A stretch of DNA of 64,000 nt from Sinomicrobium kalidii (GCF_021183825.1 NZ_CP089211.1:3950501-4014500); one strand, 5' to 3'; positions 1 to 8,239 are shown, counted from the stretch's first letter. Numbers and translations are program-made. Notes: generated by a model not told the origin, from the letters alone.

Positions 1-1
1 T

Positions 2-1222
2 AAACCGGAAGTTAAACGGATATGGGTGCTGGCACGGCATGGCAAGGAGCAGTGGCAAAAGACCTATGGCCACCACCTGAAACGGGATCGTCAAAACTGG
101 TTCCCCAATGTGTATTGGGCCATAGACGGGTCCAAACTGGACTGGCTGCATTATGCGGATAATACCCTGGGGATGGCCGCCAAACTAAAAATCAACCCCG
201 TGGTGGATGTATATAGTGAAAAAATTATCGGCTGGAGTTATAGCGAAACGGAGAACCACGTGGATCATATCAAAGCCATGAAAATGGCGGTAAACGAGTC
301 TCAAAGCCGCCCCTATCTGTTAACTTATGACAATCAGTCCGGCCACAGGATGAAGCGGATGCAGGAACTCTACGACAACCTGGTGGCTCGTGAAGGAGGC
401 ACCCACTACCGGCATCAGGTCGGGCGAAAAGGTAACCCTATCGAACAGCTATTTAATCGCCTCCAACAGCAGGTCATCAATACACTATGGTTCTCTGACG
501 GGCAAAGTGTCAAAGCGCGGAATGAAGACAACAAGCCTAACATGGACTTTATCCTGTCTCATAGGGAGTTTCTTAAAACCAAAGAAGAACTTATTAAAGC
601 CTGGGAATATTGCGTCCAGAAATGGAATAACGGGGAACATCCCCATTTTAAGGGGCAGACTCGGAACCAGGTCTATGACCACGAGACCCCGGTAAGCGAA
701 AGTGTGGATTATTCCGAGATGCTTAACCTGTTTTGGGTACATGAAACCGAACCCAAAAAATACTATCGCGGTGGAATGCCTCTTACGGTGACGGGGAAAA
801 AATACGAGTACGAGGTATATAATGCCGATGGCAAAGTGGACCAGGAGTTCCGCAGAAAATGTGTCGGGGCCAAGCTGATCGTTCGCTACGATCCGGCCAT
901 GTTAAACGACTACGTCCAGCTTTACGAACTCACCCCTGAAGGCGAAAAGATATTCGTGGCCAATGCACAACCCAAACGTGGCCATGAAAACATCCCTATC
1001 CTTATGGAAGAAGGCGACAAACAACGCTGGTACGCCGACTTTAAAGTACAGGACGAAGAATACGAGCGGGATGCCAAAGCCTACCGGGATTTAATGGTCC
1101 GGACCGGCGTTACCCCCGAGCGATTGATCGAACAGCAAGACCTTATGATAAAAATGGGCGGGAAACTGCCTAAAAAAGAAAGGAGCGAGGCCGAAGCCTC
1201 GAGCATCCTTTCCCGATTGTAA
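2..1222 (+). CDS. Mu-type transposase (MuA-like), 5' end missing
   Basis: DDE-family transposase that would integrate and replicate the phage by transposition. The frame is open to the left edge of the window, so the N-terminal DNA-binding domains are missing; the first in-frame GTG at 26 is not the real start. An RNase-H-fold core is visible: an Asp in WAIDGSKLDW (about residue 34 from that GTG), a second Asp in YDNQSG (about 102) and a Glu in NPIEQLFNRL (about 140), spaced like a D-D-E triad. A beta-barrel-like Mu C-terminal region follows, with a basic tail. The MuB-like ATPase gene starts 18 bases downstream, as in Mu. Confidence 0.9.
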   Translation, partial: KPEVKRIWVLARHGKEQWQKTYGHHLKRDRQNWFPNVYWAIDGSKLDWLHYADNTLGMAAKLKINPVVDVYSEKIIGWSYSETENHVDHIKAMKMAVNESQSRPYLLTYDNQSGHRMKRMQELYDNLVAREGGTHYRHQVGRKGNPIEQLFNRLQQQVINTLWFSDGQSVKARNEDNKPNMDFILSHREFLKTKEELIKAWEYCVQKWNNGEHPHFKGQTRNQVYDHETPVSESVDYSEMLNLFWVHETEPKKYYRGGMPLTVTGKKYEYEVYNADGKVDQEFRRKCVGAKLIVRYDPAMLNDYVQLYELTPEGEKIFVANAQPKRGHENIPILMEEGDKQRWYADFKVQDEEYERDAKAYRDLMVRTGVTPERLIEQQDLMIKMGGKLPKKERSEAEASSILSRL

Positions 1223-1240
1223 TAACCCTTTAAACCTGTC

Positions 1241-2089
1241 ATGATGAATACACAGCAAAAAGAGCTAATTACGAGTGAGATCGCAAAGTTAGCCAAAAAA
1301 GGAAGCCAAAGCAAAGTGGCTCGTAAGGCGGGAGTATCCGCCGCGACCATTAGCCAGATCGTAAACCACAACTGGAAGTTGATCCGCCCGGAACTGTGGC
1401 AAAAGATACAGGTAAACCTCCGGATAGACCATTGGAAAACGGCGGAAACATCCAACTTTAAAATGCTTAATGAATTGCTACAGGCGGTACAGACCCGTAG
1501 CCTAAGCATTGGTATTTCACACGAAGCCGGTGTGGGCAAAAGTCATGCGTACAAGCACTACGAACGCTACCATAAGAATGTTATATACGTGGAATGTAGA
1601 AAATACTGGTCTCAAAAAAGCTATGTAAAAAACCTCCTGCTTTCCTGTGGGCTGGATATTCAGGGGACCACCGAGGAACTCATAGAAGCCTTTATAGCCC
1701 ATGTAAAAACCCTGTATAAACCGGTTATTATCCAGGATCAAAGTGATAAGTTGAAAGACCCACCGCTGGACCTGTTTATGGATTTCTATAACGAACTGTT
1801 CGGGCATTGTGCTTTTGTCCTAAGCGGCGTGCCTGCCTTTAAGAAACGTATCCTGAAAGGAGTGCAACGGGACAAGATCGGGTTCCGGGAACTCTGGAGC
1901 CGTATCAACCGCAAGTTTATCCCGCTTGACCCGACTACATTAAACGATGTACGGGCCATTTGCCAGGTCAACGGACTGTATGATGAGGATGTCATACACG
2001 AGATATATAACACCTGTGAGGGCGACCTGAGAAGGGTAAGGCAAAGCGTAGAACAATACTTTTTGTTGCATGAAAATAAGGCGGCGTAA
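1241..2089 (+). CDS. MuB-like transposition target ATPase
   Basis: AAA-type ATPase expected to pick target DNA and activate the transposase. The N-terminus (residues about 18-45) is a helix-turn-helix in the style SKVARKAGVSAATISQI, as in MuB. A Walker A-like loop HEAGVGKS sits near residue 94, with His in place of the usual first Gly, and a Walker B-like VIIQDQSD sits near residue 163. The length of 282 residues is close to MuB (312). It follows the transposase directly and is followed 3 bases later by another ATPase gene. An ATG at 1244 is an equally possible start. Confidence 0.82.
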   Translation: MMNTQQKELITSEIAKLAKKGSQSKVARKAGVSAATISQIVNHNWKLIRPELWQKIQVNLRIDHWKTAETSNFKMLNELLQAVQTRSLSIGISHEAGVGKSHAYKHYERYHKNVIYVECRKYWSQKSYVKNLLLSCGLDIQGTTEELIEAFIAHVKTLYKPVIIQDQSDKLKDPPLDLFMDFYNELFGHCAFVLSGVPAFKKRILKGVQRDKIGFRELWSRINRKFIPLDPTTLNDVRAICQVNGLYDEDVIHEIYNTCEGDLRRVRQSVEQYFLLHENKAA

Positions 2090-2092
2090 TGT

Positions 2093-2710
2093 ATGGCAAA
2101 ACGGGCGGTTAGCGTGGAGGCTCTTTTGCGCAGAAAGTTTGCCGAAATGCCATTTACAGGCCCCTGGAAAGACGCCTTCGGAATACCTGCCCGAAGCGGG
2201 GTATGGCTGATATGGGGGGCTTCCGGCAACGGAAAAACCTCCTTTTGCCTGCAACTCGGTAAGTACCTGACCAAATTTGGTAAAGTGGCTTATAACACCC
2301 TGGAGGAAGGGTTAAGCAAGAGCATGCAGGATGCCATATCCAGGGCCAATATGCAACAGGTAAAGTCCCGGTTCATCTTGTTGGACCGGGAACCGATGGG
2401 AGAACTCGAAGCCCGGATCAAAAGGCGCAGAAGTCCGGATATTATCATTATTGACAGTTTGCAATATTCCGGCCTGACCAGGAACGAGTACAAAAGGATA
2501 AAAGAACGGTTCTCCAACAAGCTGTTCATTTTTATAAGTCATGCCGAAGGTAAACAGCCGGAAGGCCGGACGGCAAAGTTTGTCCGTTACGATGCCGATG
2601 TCAAAGTACGAGTGGAAGGATATAAGGCGTTTCCAACGAGCCGGTTTGGCGGCGGGGAGCCTTATGTGATCTGGCACGAAGGTGCCCATAACTACTGGAT
2701 GGATATATAA
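2093..2710 (+). CDS. RecA/DnaB-like P-loop ATPase, phage early gene
   Basis: A 205-residue single-domain ATPase of the RecA fold. Walker A is GASGNGKTS (about residue 42), and a Walker B-type strand PDIIIIDSLQYSG lies near residue 115. A later FIFISHAEG strand and a Gly-rich FGGGEP turn also resemble RadA/DnaB-type proteins. It overlaps no neighbour and lies 3 bases after the MuB-like gene, so the two are probably co-translated. It may help phage replication or transposition, but the exact partner cannot be told from sequence. Mu itself has no direct equivalent at this position. Confidence 0.65.
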   Translation: MAKRAVSVEALLRRKFAEMPFTGPWKDAFGIPARSGVWLIWGASGNGKTSFCLQLGKYLTKFGKVAYNTLEEGLSKSMQDAISRANMQQVKSRFILLDREPMGELEARIKRRRSPDIIIIDSLQYSGLTRNEYKRIKERFSNKLFIFISHAEGKQPEGRTAKFVRYDADVKVRVEGYKAFPTSRFGGGEPYVIWHEGAHNYWMDI

Positions 2711-2719
2711 ATAAAGTCG

Positions 2720-3076
2720 ATGACCACACAGGAGAAAATATGCCGGGCCTTACGCCTGACCCATTTTATATATGACAACATGCGTTCAGCGGCATTTCAG
2801 AATTGGTGCTTACGTGCAAGTATGGTTGTAGGTATTCCCATGCGGATTTTAGGCACGCATCCCGGTATTTACAAGTGGTATCTGGAAAATTGGAGGGTTT
2901 ACGTAGAAAACCGGTTTTACCAGCAATACAAGGATTATATCGAAAGTATAGACGCGCCGAAACAGTTATACGACCTGTTTCAGACCTATCCCAAAGAGAT
3001 AGAGCAGTTTTATCCTAAACCCCTCATATATGACCTCTATAAACAAATAAAAAACGATGTCTCCAAACCAAATTAA
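2720..3076 (+). CDS. unknown phage early protein, 118 aa
   Basis: Not recognised. The protein is rich in aromatic residues (many Tyr, Trp, Phe), predicted mostly helical, with no signal peptide or clear membrane segment. It begins 9 bases after the RecA-like ATPase gene and overlaps the next small gene by 20 bases, so it is part of the compact early operon. The dense packing and plausible codon use support it as a real gene; function is open. Confidence 0.6.
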   Translation: MTTQEKICRALRLTHFIYDNMRSAAFQNWCLRASMVVGIPMRILGTHPGIYKWYLENWRVYVENRFYQQYKDYIESIDAPKQLYDLFQTYPKEIEQFYPKPLIYDLYKQIKNDVSKPN

Positions 3077-3200
3077 AAACAAGATCGGTGATTTGGAGTT
3101 CTGGCTTAAACACAATCCGGATCATCCAAACTACACAACTGTATTGAAAGATAAACGCCAATTAGAAGAACGATTAGCCTATGAAGGACGACGTAGTTAA
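3057..3200 (+). CDS. small unknown phage protein, 47 aa
   Basis: A short reading frame from ATG 3057 to TAA 3198-3200. It overlaps the previous gene by 20 bases and the next gene by 20 bases, which is the same overlapping style as the rest of the early operon. The product is hydrophilic and helical: a stretch GDLEFWLKHNPDHPNY, then a charged KDKRQLEERLAYEG end. Without this gene there would be an unexplained gap of about 100 bases in an otherwise gapless operon. No family recognised. Confidence 0.5.
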   Translation: MSPNQIKNKIGDLEFWLKHNPDHPNYTTVLKDKRQLEERLAYEGRRS

Positions 3201-3519
3201 AGCATGGTGTGATAAACAGGAGTTGCTTAACAGGCAATTCCTGTTACAGAATGTCCTGGCCTGGACATTCGAGCATAACCAGGGGCTAACCCCCGGACAG
3301 CGTATCTGTCTGAACCAGGAACGTGCGGGGATCATGCAGGCCCTGGAGGCTTTGGAATTCGGACACCAAATCATCCGGTATATGATCCCTGCCCACCTGG
3401 AAGAAAAGGTGCAACATATCGCTATGGTGATCCGCAATACCGGATGGGAGAAAAATGCTCCCGGTCTGCTCTCGCATGAAACAGAAGTGAATAATCCCGA
3501 AAAACAGAAAACGACATGA
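3181..3519 (+). CDS. unknown phage early protein, 112 aa
   Basis: Not recognised. A mainly helical soluble protein with a C-terminal low-complexity tail rich in Glu, Lys and Thr. Its stop overlaps the start of the DUF3164-like gene by 4 bases (ATGA-type junction), so translation is probably coupled. No catalytic motif is visible. Confidence 0.6.
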   Translation: MKDDVVKAWCDKQELLNRQFLLQNVLAWTFEHNQGLTPGQRICLNQERAGIMQALEALEFGHQIIRYMIPAHLEEKVQHIAMVIRNTGWEKNAPGLLSHETEVNNPEKQKTT

Positions 3520-4154
3520 TAGATTTAAGTACCCTGAGCGCCGATGAGTTGCAAGCCGAACTTATGCGGCGCGAAAAGGCCAAGAAAAAGGCCAAAGAGA
3601 AAGCCAGGCAGCAGTACCTGGAGGATAAAAATTACTTTTTAAGGACCACCGCACAGCAGTTCCTGCAATATAACGAAGGACTGCACAAATTGAAGGAGCA
3701 CACTATTGCGGAAGCCAATATGTTATATGAGCGTATGTATGTACTGGAAGGCAAAAAGCCTAAAGAAACTAAGAGTTTTCCCCTTAAAAACGAGGACGAT
3801 ACGATAAAAATTGAAGTGGAGCAGCAGGAACGTTTTGAGTTTACCGAAGAGGCCATCGTACATATCAACACGATCAAGGATATTTTTAAGGAAAAATTTG
3901 CGGCTCGAAGCAAAGGATTATACAATATCCTGGACGGATTGTTGATTAAAGGCCGCCAAAGGGAATACGATCCAAAACTTCTTGCCAAAGCCCGTCGGCA
4001 GGTAAAGGAACTCGGCGACGAAAAACTGATTGCCGAGTTTGATAAACTCGATGACTGCCAACGAGTGGTGGGAACGGTAATCTACTGCCGGCTTTATATA
4101 AAGGGAGACAATGGAAAATGGCAAAACGTATCCCTCCAATTTTCCGCACTATAA
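3516..4154 (+). CDS. DUF3164-family phage protein
   Basis: A 212-residue protein with a strongly basic, coiled-coil-like N-terminus (residues 15-35, Lys/Ala/Glu repeats) and a C-terminal segment RVVGTVIYCRLYIKGDNGKW that matches my memory of the DUF3164 family end (xxGSKTYIRFYERxxxGKW). DUF3164 proteins are typical of the early region of Mu-like phages; their function is not established. The position after the ATPases fits. The 3' end is followed by 57 bases before the next gene. Confidence 0.65.
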   Translation: MIDLSTLSADELQAELMRREKAKKKAKEKARQQYLEDKNYFLRTTAQQFLQYNEGLHKLKEHTIAEANMLYERMYVLEGKKPKETKSFPLKNEDDTIKIEVEQQERFEFTEEAIVHINTIKDIFKEKFAARSKGLYNILDGLLIKGRQREYDPKLLAKARRQVKELGDEKLIAEFDKLDDCQRVVGTVIYCRLYIKGDNGKWQNVSLQFSAL

Positions 4155-4211
4155 AGGCCGTACAAACACCATTAAAATACGATTTAAAAACCATTTAAAA
4201 ACAGATTAACT

Positions 4212-4457
4212 ATGAATGCAGAACAGAAAGCACAAAAAGAACCGAAGATTTTAATAGAACTTTCCTCCCAAGAAAGTTTAGTGAAATGCGAAGGACATGT
4301 CGGGGCATTGGTCGCCTTGTTGGTCCGGGCATTTATCCATAGCAATGATTTTCATACACTGATGAAAGAAGCCTTGGGACTCTACGGAGTGGTGGGAAAT
4401 GATTTTAAGGACTTTTTAAATAATATTGACCGGTACAATGGCAACAGTCGATCATAA
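4212..4457 (+). CDS. unknown phage protein, 81 aa
   Basis: Small soluble protein with a central hydrophobic helix (GALVALLVRAFIHSND) and a C-terminal acidic segment. It overlaps the following gene by 20 bases if that gene starts at ATG 4438. No family recognised; kept because it continues the early operon without a gap. Confidence 0.55.
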   Translation: MNAEQKAQKEPKILIELSSQESLVKCEGHVGALVALLVRAFIHSNDFHTLMKEALGLYGVVGNDFKDFLNNIDRYNGNSRS

Positions 4458-4710
4458 AGCAAAGATTGATTATTGGGGGATGTTCCGCAGGGACAACCCC
4501 CAACACCTGTATATTTTGAGCCTTTTACGACAGTTTGGCTGGACGGTTAGTATAGATGGAGTGATCCGGGCCGATATGAACCGGTTTGCCGCCTGGTTAC
4601 GAAGTGAAAAAAGCCCGGTCAGGAAACCGCTCCCAAAAATGGAGCCTTACGAAGTGAGCAAGATCATAGCCGCCCTGGAAAGTATGACCTTAAAAAAGTA
4701 TAATAAATGA
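4438..4710 (+). CDS. unknown phage protein, 90 aa
   Basis: Last gene of the early operon. ATG 4438 (MATVDHKAK) is preferred to the in-frame TTG at 4426, because ATG starts are used by the neighbours. The sequence has a short region IDYWGMFRRDNPQHLYIL, then RQFGWTVSIDGVIRADM and a basic C-terminus. It is probably a small DNA-associated or regulatory protein, but no family is recognised. Confidence 0.55.
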   Translation: MATVDHKAKIDYWGMFRRDNPQHLYILSLLRQFGWTVSIDGVIRADMNRFAAWLRSEKSPVRKPLPKMEPYEVSKIIAALESMTLKKYNK

Positions 4711-4865
4711 GGTGGTGAGGGCGAGGACAACAAGATACGAATTTGAGACCCAAATTTGGATTTTTTGGATGTATATTTCTGTACATCAAATATTTAAACT
4801 ACCTCAAATTTTAAGACGTAAAATACGATGTTGAAATATTGTTTTAATGTTATATTGTTAAAGAC

Positions 4866-4891
4866 GAACCCCGGTAATTTTACCAGGGTTC
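4866..4891. repeat. 26-bp near-perfect inverted repeat after early operon
   Basis: GAACCCCGGTAA and TTACCAGGGTTC flank a 2-base centre, with one mismatch. It lies between the converging early operon and the leftward HEPN operon. A short second hairpin GCCTG-ATTAC-CAGGC follows at 4908-4922. No U-run is seen on the plus strand, so this may be an operator or a bidirectional terminator. The rest of 4711-4948 shows no gene. Confidence 0.5.
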
Positions 4892-4948
4892 AATCTAACC
4901 AACCTATGCCTGATTACCAGGCACTCACCTTATCCAAAAGTACAAAAT

Positions 4949-5080
4949 TTATAGCTTTTTAATGACTATATAGAACATCAATATTCCCGTAATGATTACT
5001 CCTACGGCGGCACCGATTAGAAAGCACCAGAAATACTTTTGCTTCTTTTCCCGCTTTTTGAGTTTTTTTAAGGATTTCAT
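4949..5080 (-). CDS. 43-aa basic single-pass membrane protein
   Basis: A short reading frame on the minus strand from ATG at 5080 to TAA at 4949. It has 12 Lys or Arg in the first 16 residues or so, then one hydrophobic helix (FWCFLIGAAVGVIITGILMF) and a short basic tail, giving a clear N-in membrane topology. It is the last gene of a three-gene leftward operon (HEPN protein, 114-aa protein, this one), 5 bases after its neighbour. Small membrane proteins beside HEPN proteins could be toxin or anchoring partners; that role is inference. Confidence 0.5.
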   Translation of the reverse strand: MKSLKKLKKREKKQKYFWCFLIGAAVGVIITGILMFYIVIKKL

Positions 5081-5085
5081 CTCTT

Positions 5086-5430
5086 TTATGATTCGGGATT
5101 GTATTGATTATTTTTGTCTATTAAGAATTTAATCTTTCTTTTATGGACCAATGAAATCGCAATATCTCTAAATCCATTGCGCTCAAATACCTGGCCATTA
5201 ACATTGTCTATCATTTTTTTAAACTCGTGTAGCTTTAAAGCTAAAAAGAAATATAAACTTCTTGGCACATCGAACTCATCAATATCTTTGTTTAGTGTAT
5301 CTAATCTGAGCACGGAATATTTTGTATCTCTTAAATGCCGATCAGTTTTAAACCATTCAAAGTATCGCACAATGGCAATAGGCTCGTCGCTGTCTAAAAG
5401 TCGAATTAATAACTTTTCCTTTTCGTTCAT
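5086..5430 (-). CDS. unknown protein, 114 aa, in HEPN operon
   Basis: Hydrophilic protein, Lys/Asp/Glu-rich, predicted all-alpha, with no membrane segment. It lies 16 bases after the HEPN-domain gene, in the same orientation and with similar AT-rich composition. It could be a partner or antidote of the HEPN protein, but no family is recognised. The neighbouring phage genes run the other way, so this operon is a separate insertion in the phage. Confidence 0.55.
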   Translation of the reverse strand: MNEKEKLLIRLLDSDEPIAIVRYFEWFKTDRHLRDTKYSVLRLDTLNKDIDEFDVPRSLYFFLALKLHEFKKMIDNVNGQVFERNGFRDIAISLVHKRKIKFLIDKNNQYNPES

Positions 5431-5446
5431 CGTACCGTGTTACTTT

Positions 5447-6247
5447 CTATTTTCCTGTAAATGCACCAGAATGGAATTTCCTACACGCTTCCAGTTTGTT
5501 CTCGAATAGACGGACTATAATAAGGCTAAAATCCAATGCCTTTTTCAATATGATCTCCAACTGATTCCTGGTAATGTGATAGTTTTTGTGGTAACGAGCG
5601 CTGATATAAACATCATCCAAAAGATTTAATAACTCCCGTTCCTTCTCCTGCTCTATGTTGAAAATACTTCCAAGTTTTGGCGCAAAAGCCTTGATATAGG
5701 TTTGATGTTCTTTAATGCTATGGTTTTTCCGCTCCTTGCCCATAATGAGAAGTTCTATATTACGAAACCATATTTCCATATATTGGTGAAGCATAAAAGC
5801 AGCCAGAGAAAAATTCTTTTTTTCCATATAAGAAGTAGCTCCATCCATAAAAACGTTGAGCCTCATGAGTTCATTTCCAAAATTCAACTCCAATTCTTTC
5901 TGTATTTCTTCGTCTACGACAGGCACTTTCAGCCCCGTATCGGTTTCGGGGCCTGAATAAATTAGTTTGGACGGATGGCATCCGTGGATAAAAAACAAGT
6001 TTTCATCTTTGAGTTGTTGTTCTGCGTATTCAAAAGAGAATATCCGGTACAAGTAGTCGGTTTGCTCCTGGAATATTTTAGCCACCATAGAGGTCAAATC
6101 CGATGTTAATGCAGTTCGATCACCTTTAAGGATGACGATCCATATAGATTTAAAATGGTATTCATCTTCTGTTGTTGAGAAGTAGATATACTGCACTTCC
6201 AACAGGGTCGTTATTTTATCGATGATTTCCCGACTTGATAATTTCAT
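5447..6247 (-). CDS. HEPN-domain protein with degenerate nucleotidyltransferase-like N-terminus
   Basis: The C-terminal half (about residues 140-255) has HEPN features: FMLHQYMEIWFRNIELL, a KNHSIKEH turn, and a terminal ISARYHKNYH segment giving Arg-x5-His, the spacing of the HEPN RNase motif (Rx4-6H). The N-terminal half resembles the alpha/beta proteins found fused to HEPN domains in Bacteroidota mobile elements, but I cannot see an intact GS...DxD nucleotidyltransferase motif. HEPN proteins often act as RNases in phage defence or toxin systems. Within a prophage this could be a superinfection-exclusion or addiction gene. Function is inference; the domain call is fairly safe. Confidence 0.6.
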   Translation of the reverse strand: MKLSSREIIDKITTLLEVQYIYFSTTEDEYHFKSIWIVILKGDRTALTSDLTSMVAKIFQEQTDYLYRIFSFEYAEQQLKDENLFFIHGCHPSKLIYSGPETDTGLKVPVVDEEIQKELELNFGNELMRLNVFMDGATSYMEKKNFSLAAFMLHQYMEIWFRNIELLIMGKERKNHSIKEHQTYIKAFAPKLGSIFNIEQEKERELLNLLDDVYISARYHKNYHITRNQLEIILKKALDFSLIIVRLFENKLEACRKFHSGAFTGK

Positions 6248-6334
6248 AAGGATATGATTTTATTTTGGTTACTCATTTTTAACTTATCAATCTGATTACA
6301 TTCGACTCCTACAGTTCTATTACCTTCCCCTCTT

Positions 6335-6607
6335 TCATAACGACTCCGAAAGTAAGGTCTGCTTTTCTTTAAGTAGTCGGATTATAGTATCCTTGTCCTC
6401 TAACCTTCCTTCGTATTGCTCTATCAATTTTTCAAAGATGGCATCTGCCCTGTCGGTATTCCCAAAAGTAGAGGGCTTAGCTTCTAAATGATTAATCTCC
6501 TTTTCGTGGTCAGCGGGTATCCCATTTTGAAAGTTGGGAAACACCCGGCATTGACTATTAAAGTGGTTGTGGTAAAAGCGATTTACAGTTTTAAATACGG
6601 TTCCCAT
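6335..6607 (-). CDS. possible small regulator or remnant, 90 aa
   Basis: A minus-strand frame divergent from the XRE gene. The C-terminal 40 residues (IFEKLIEQYEGRLEDKDTII...) look like the coiled-coil tail of phage repressors, but the N-terminal half has no helix-turn-helix and an odd composition. It may be a truncated repressor or a small coiled-coil protein. The layout, a divergent pair with the XRE gene, resembles a phage repressor/Cro switch. Confidence 0.35.
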   Translation of the reverse strand: MGTVFKTVNRFYHNHFNSQCRVFPNFQNGIPADHEKEINHLEAKPSTFGNTDRADAIFEKLIEQYEGRLEDKDTIIRLLKEKQTLLSESL

Positions 6608-6724
6608 AAGACTTGTTTTTTATGTGAATATTTGTTTTATGCAAATTGCTTAATTATCTTAGCCACAGCAAGATTTTGATATAAGTTTCACTTGTATAAT
6701 TTTTAGGTTTTAATTATAAAATTT

Positions 6725-7120
6725 ATGGAACAGGAGATTACCGAATTTAAAAACAAGGCCGTAGGTAAAAATATTTCTATGTATCGAAGGGCCCTCGGAT
6801 ACAAAGCATCGGACGTAGCCGAGCGGATAGGGATGAAAGAACAGACCTATTTAAAATACGAAAGAGGAGAGACGCAGATTACCGTAGAATTTGTGCAAAA
6901 GGTGGCTGATGTTCTCGAGATAAACCCTTTGCTGCTACTTACCGTGTCTCCGGGTAATATTATTGAAAATGGGGACAATTCCCCGAATGCCATTTTGGCT
7001 ATTTATGGCCATCACAACCAAACTACAGACCCTGAACAAACAAAACTATTGACTATGTTAGTGGAAAATGTTATGGCAATGAATGAAAAGATTTTAAAAT
7101 TATTAGAGGAAAAGAAATAG
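6725..7120 (+). CDS. XRE-family HTH transcription regulator
   Basis: A 131-residue DNA-binding protein. The HTH is clear at about residues 16-65: NISMYRRALGYKASDVAERI, then MKEQTYLKYERGETQI. After a linker, the C-terminus has a helix likely used for dimerisation (LLTMLVENVMAMNEKILKLL). It lies immediately upstream of the type VI cassette and reads toward it, separated by a structured 200-base leader. It could be the prophage repressor or a regulator of the cargo cassette; the sequence does not decide between them. Confidence 0.8.
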   Translation: MEQEITEFKNKAVGKNISMYRRALGYKASDVAERIGMKEQTYLKYERGETQITVEFVQKVADVLEINPLLLLTVSPGNIIENGDNSPNAILAIYGHHNQTTDPEQTKLLTMLVENVMAMNEKILKLLEEKK

Positions 7121-7139
7121 CCTTCAATTTTGAATACTA

Positions 7140-7245
7140 CCCCCTAAAGAGAATTTTGCCAAAATTAGAGGTGGCATCCGGATGTAAGTTCCGTCCTTTC
7201 TTGTAAACTTCACATTTTAGGGGGAAGTGACCGCCTCTGTTTTTT
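7140..7245 (+). promoter_or_regulatory. structured leader with competing stems (attenuator-like)
   Basis: An outer stem CCCCCTAAA (7140-7148) pairs with TTTAGGGGG (7216-7224). Within it are a AATTTT-GCC-AAAATT hairpin (7152-7166), a CATCCGGATG palindrome (7175-7184) and AAGTT/AACTT arms (7186-7190, 7206-7210). A second stem, GAGGTGG (7168-7174) with CCGCCTC (7231-7237), is followed by six T (7240-7245) and looks like an intrinsic terminator. It crosses the outer stem, so the two cannot both form. This could be a plain terminator of the XRE gene or a switch for the type VI cassette. Confidence 0.4.
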
Positions 7246-7320
7246 CTTACAGGATTTTTTATTATATTTACAAAACCTACCTCAGAAAGCCCAACCATTT
7301 ATATTTTTTAATTATATTTT

Positions 7321-7740
7321 ATGGACATCAAAGCAATATTAGATGTGGAGGGCGACATATATACCATTGTAAAATATGAAACCTCAATGAATGGGACGTA
7401 TTGTATCCATACGGACATGACCAATGTTAGTATGGAGTTATCCCTTGTTATAGATACTTCCATAGAGAGTGCCTGCCTTTTTTGGGATTGGGCTGTAAAC
7501 CAAGAGGTAAAAAATATTCGTTTTACGGCCTATTCCCCGGAGAAATCTTCTGTAAAACATCAAAAAGCCCGGTGTCTTTCGGTTGGCGAAAAGGCAAAAA
7601 ATGTCCGTATCGAGGAAGGTAGAAAAACCGTAGAAGTTAAAATCTATATAGAAATGGAGAATGTTACCGGGTTTAAATCGGATGATGGTGTAACAGTTTG
7701 TCCTTCTTTGTATTCTATTGACTGGTTTAAAATGAATTAA
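7321..7740 (+). CDS. divergent Hcp/TssD-like tube protein
   Basis: A 139-residue all-beta protein that shares the layout of the next gene product: an N-terminal strand pair, a central ESACLFWDWAVNQEVKNIRF segment matching the DFFYWATSNTQTKDGKITF segment of TssD, and a C-terminal YIEMENV strand. I read it as a divergent paralogue of the T6SSiii tube protein, perhaps a specialised cap, adaptor or effector carrier. It is the first gene of the cassette, 68 bases before the clear TssD gene. Homology is inferred from pattern, not from a search. Confidence 0.6.
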   Translation: MDIKAILDVEGDIYTIVKYETSMNGTYCIHTDMTNVSMELSLVIDTSIESACLFWDWAVNQEVKNIRFTAYSPEKSSVKHQKARCLSVGEKAKNVRIEEGRKTVEVKIYIEMENVTGFKSDDGVTVCPSLYSIDWFKMN

Positions 7741-7764
7741 AGTATTTTATGTAAGAAAAATATA

Positions 7765-7772
7765 TATTTTTG
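7765..7772 (+). promoter_or_regulatory. TAnnTTTG -7 box before tssD
   Basis: TATTTTTG fits the Bacteroidota -7 consensus TAnnTTTG, 35 bases before the tssD start codon. No good -33 TTTG is seen at the usual 19-base spacing, so the promoter may be weak or need help. Confidence 0.35.
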
Positions 7773-7807
7773 TTGAGGTATTAGGTAAATAAATACATTT
7801 AAAAGCA

Positions 7808-8212
7808 ATGAGTAGTTTTTTAGCCAAGATGCAGATTGATGGGCAGACTTATAATGTTTTGGAGTTTAATATCCATACGGTCCAGGACTGCGATAAGTCA
7901 GGTAAGCCCGTAGCGGTAGCACGTATAAAACAACTGCGGGTGGTCATAGAGTCGGATAAAGATACCGATTTCTTTTATTGGGCTACCAGCAATACACAGA
8001 CCAAGGACGGTAAAATCACTTTCCATAAACGGGATGCATTGAGCCGTTTAAAGGAACTTACCTTTAAAAAGGCGTATTGTACGGAATACGAGGAAACCTT
8101 TAATAGCAAAGGCGATCATCCTATGGTAACTACCCTGTATATTACCGCAAAAGAAACTTCCTTCGGTACAGTTGACATCAAAAGAGACTGGGGAAATCTT
8201 GGCGGTTTTTAA
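7808..8212 (+). CDS. tssD: type VI secretion tube protein TssD (Hcp, Bacteroidota type)
   Basis: A 134-residue Hcp-fold protein of the T6SSiii family. Hallmarks are the MSSFLAKMQIDGQTYNVLEF start, the internal KQLRVVIESDKDTDFFYWAT segment, the RDALSRLKELTFKKAYCTEY strand pair and an aromatic-glycine end. Hcp forms the inner tube that is propelled from the cell with the VgrG spike. The phage has its own unrelated tail tube gene at 23,157, so this is extra cargo and not a virion gene. It sits 27 bases before vgrG. Confidence 0.85.
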   Translation: MSSFLAKMQIDGQTYNVLEFNIHTVQDCDKSGKPVAVARIKQLRVVIESDKDTDFFYWATSNTQTKDGKITFHKRDALSRLKELTFKKAYCTEYEETFNSKGDHPMVTTLYITAKETSFGTVDIKRDWGNLGGF

Positions 8213-8239
8213 TTTGTGGTTTTAAAAGTATTATAAGGT

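Noticed and set aside
4908..4922. GCCTG-ATTAC-CAGGC hairpin as a terminator
   Set aside because: The stem is only 5 base pairs and no T-run follows.
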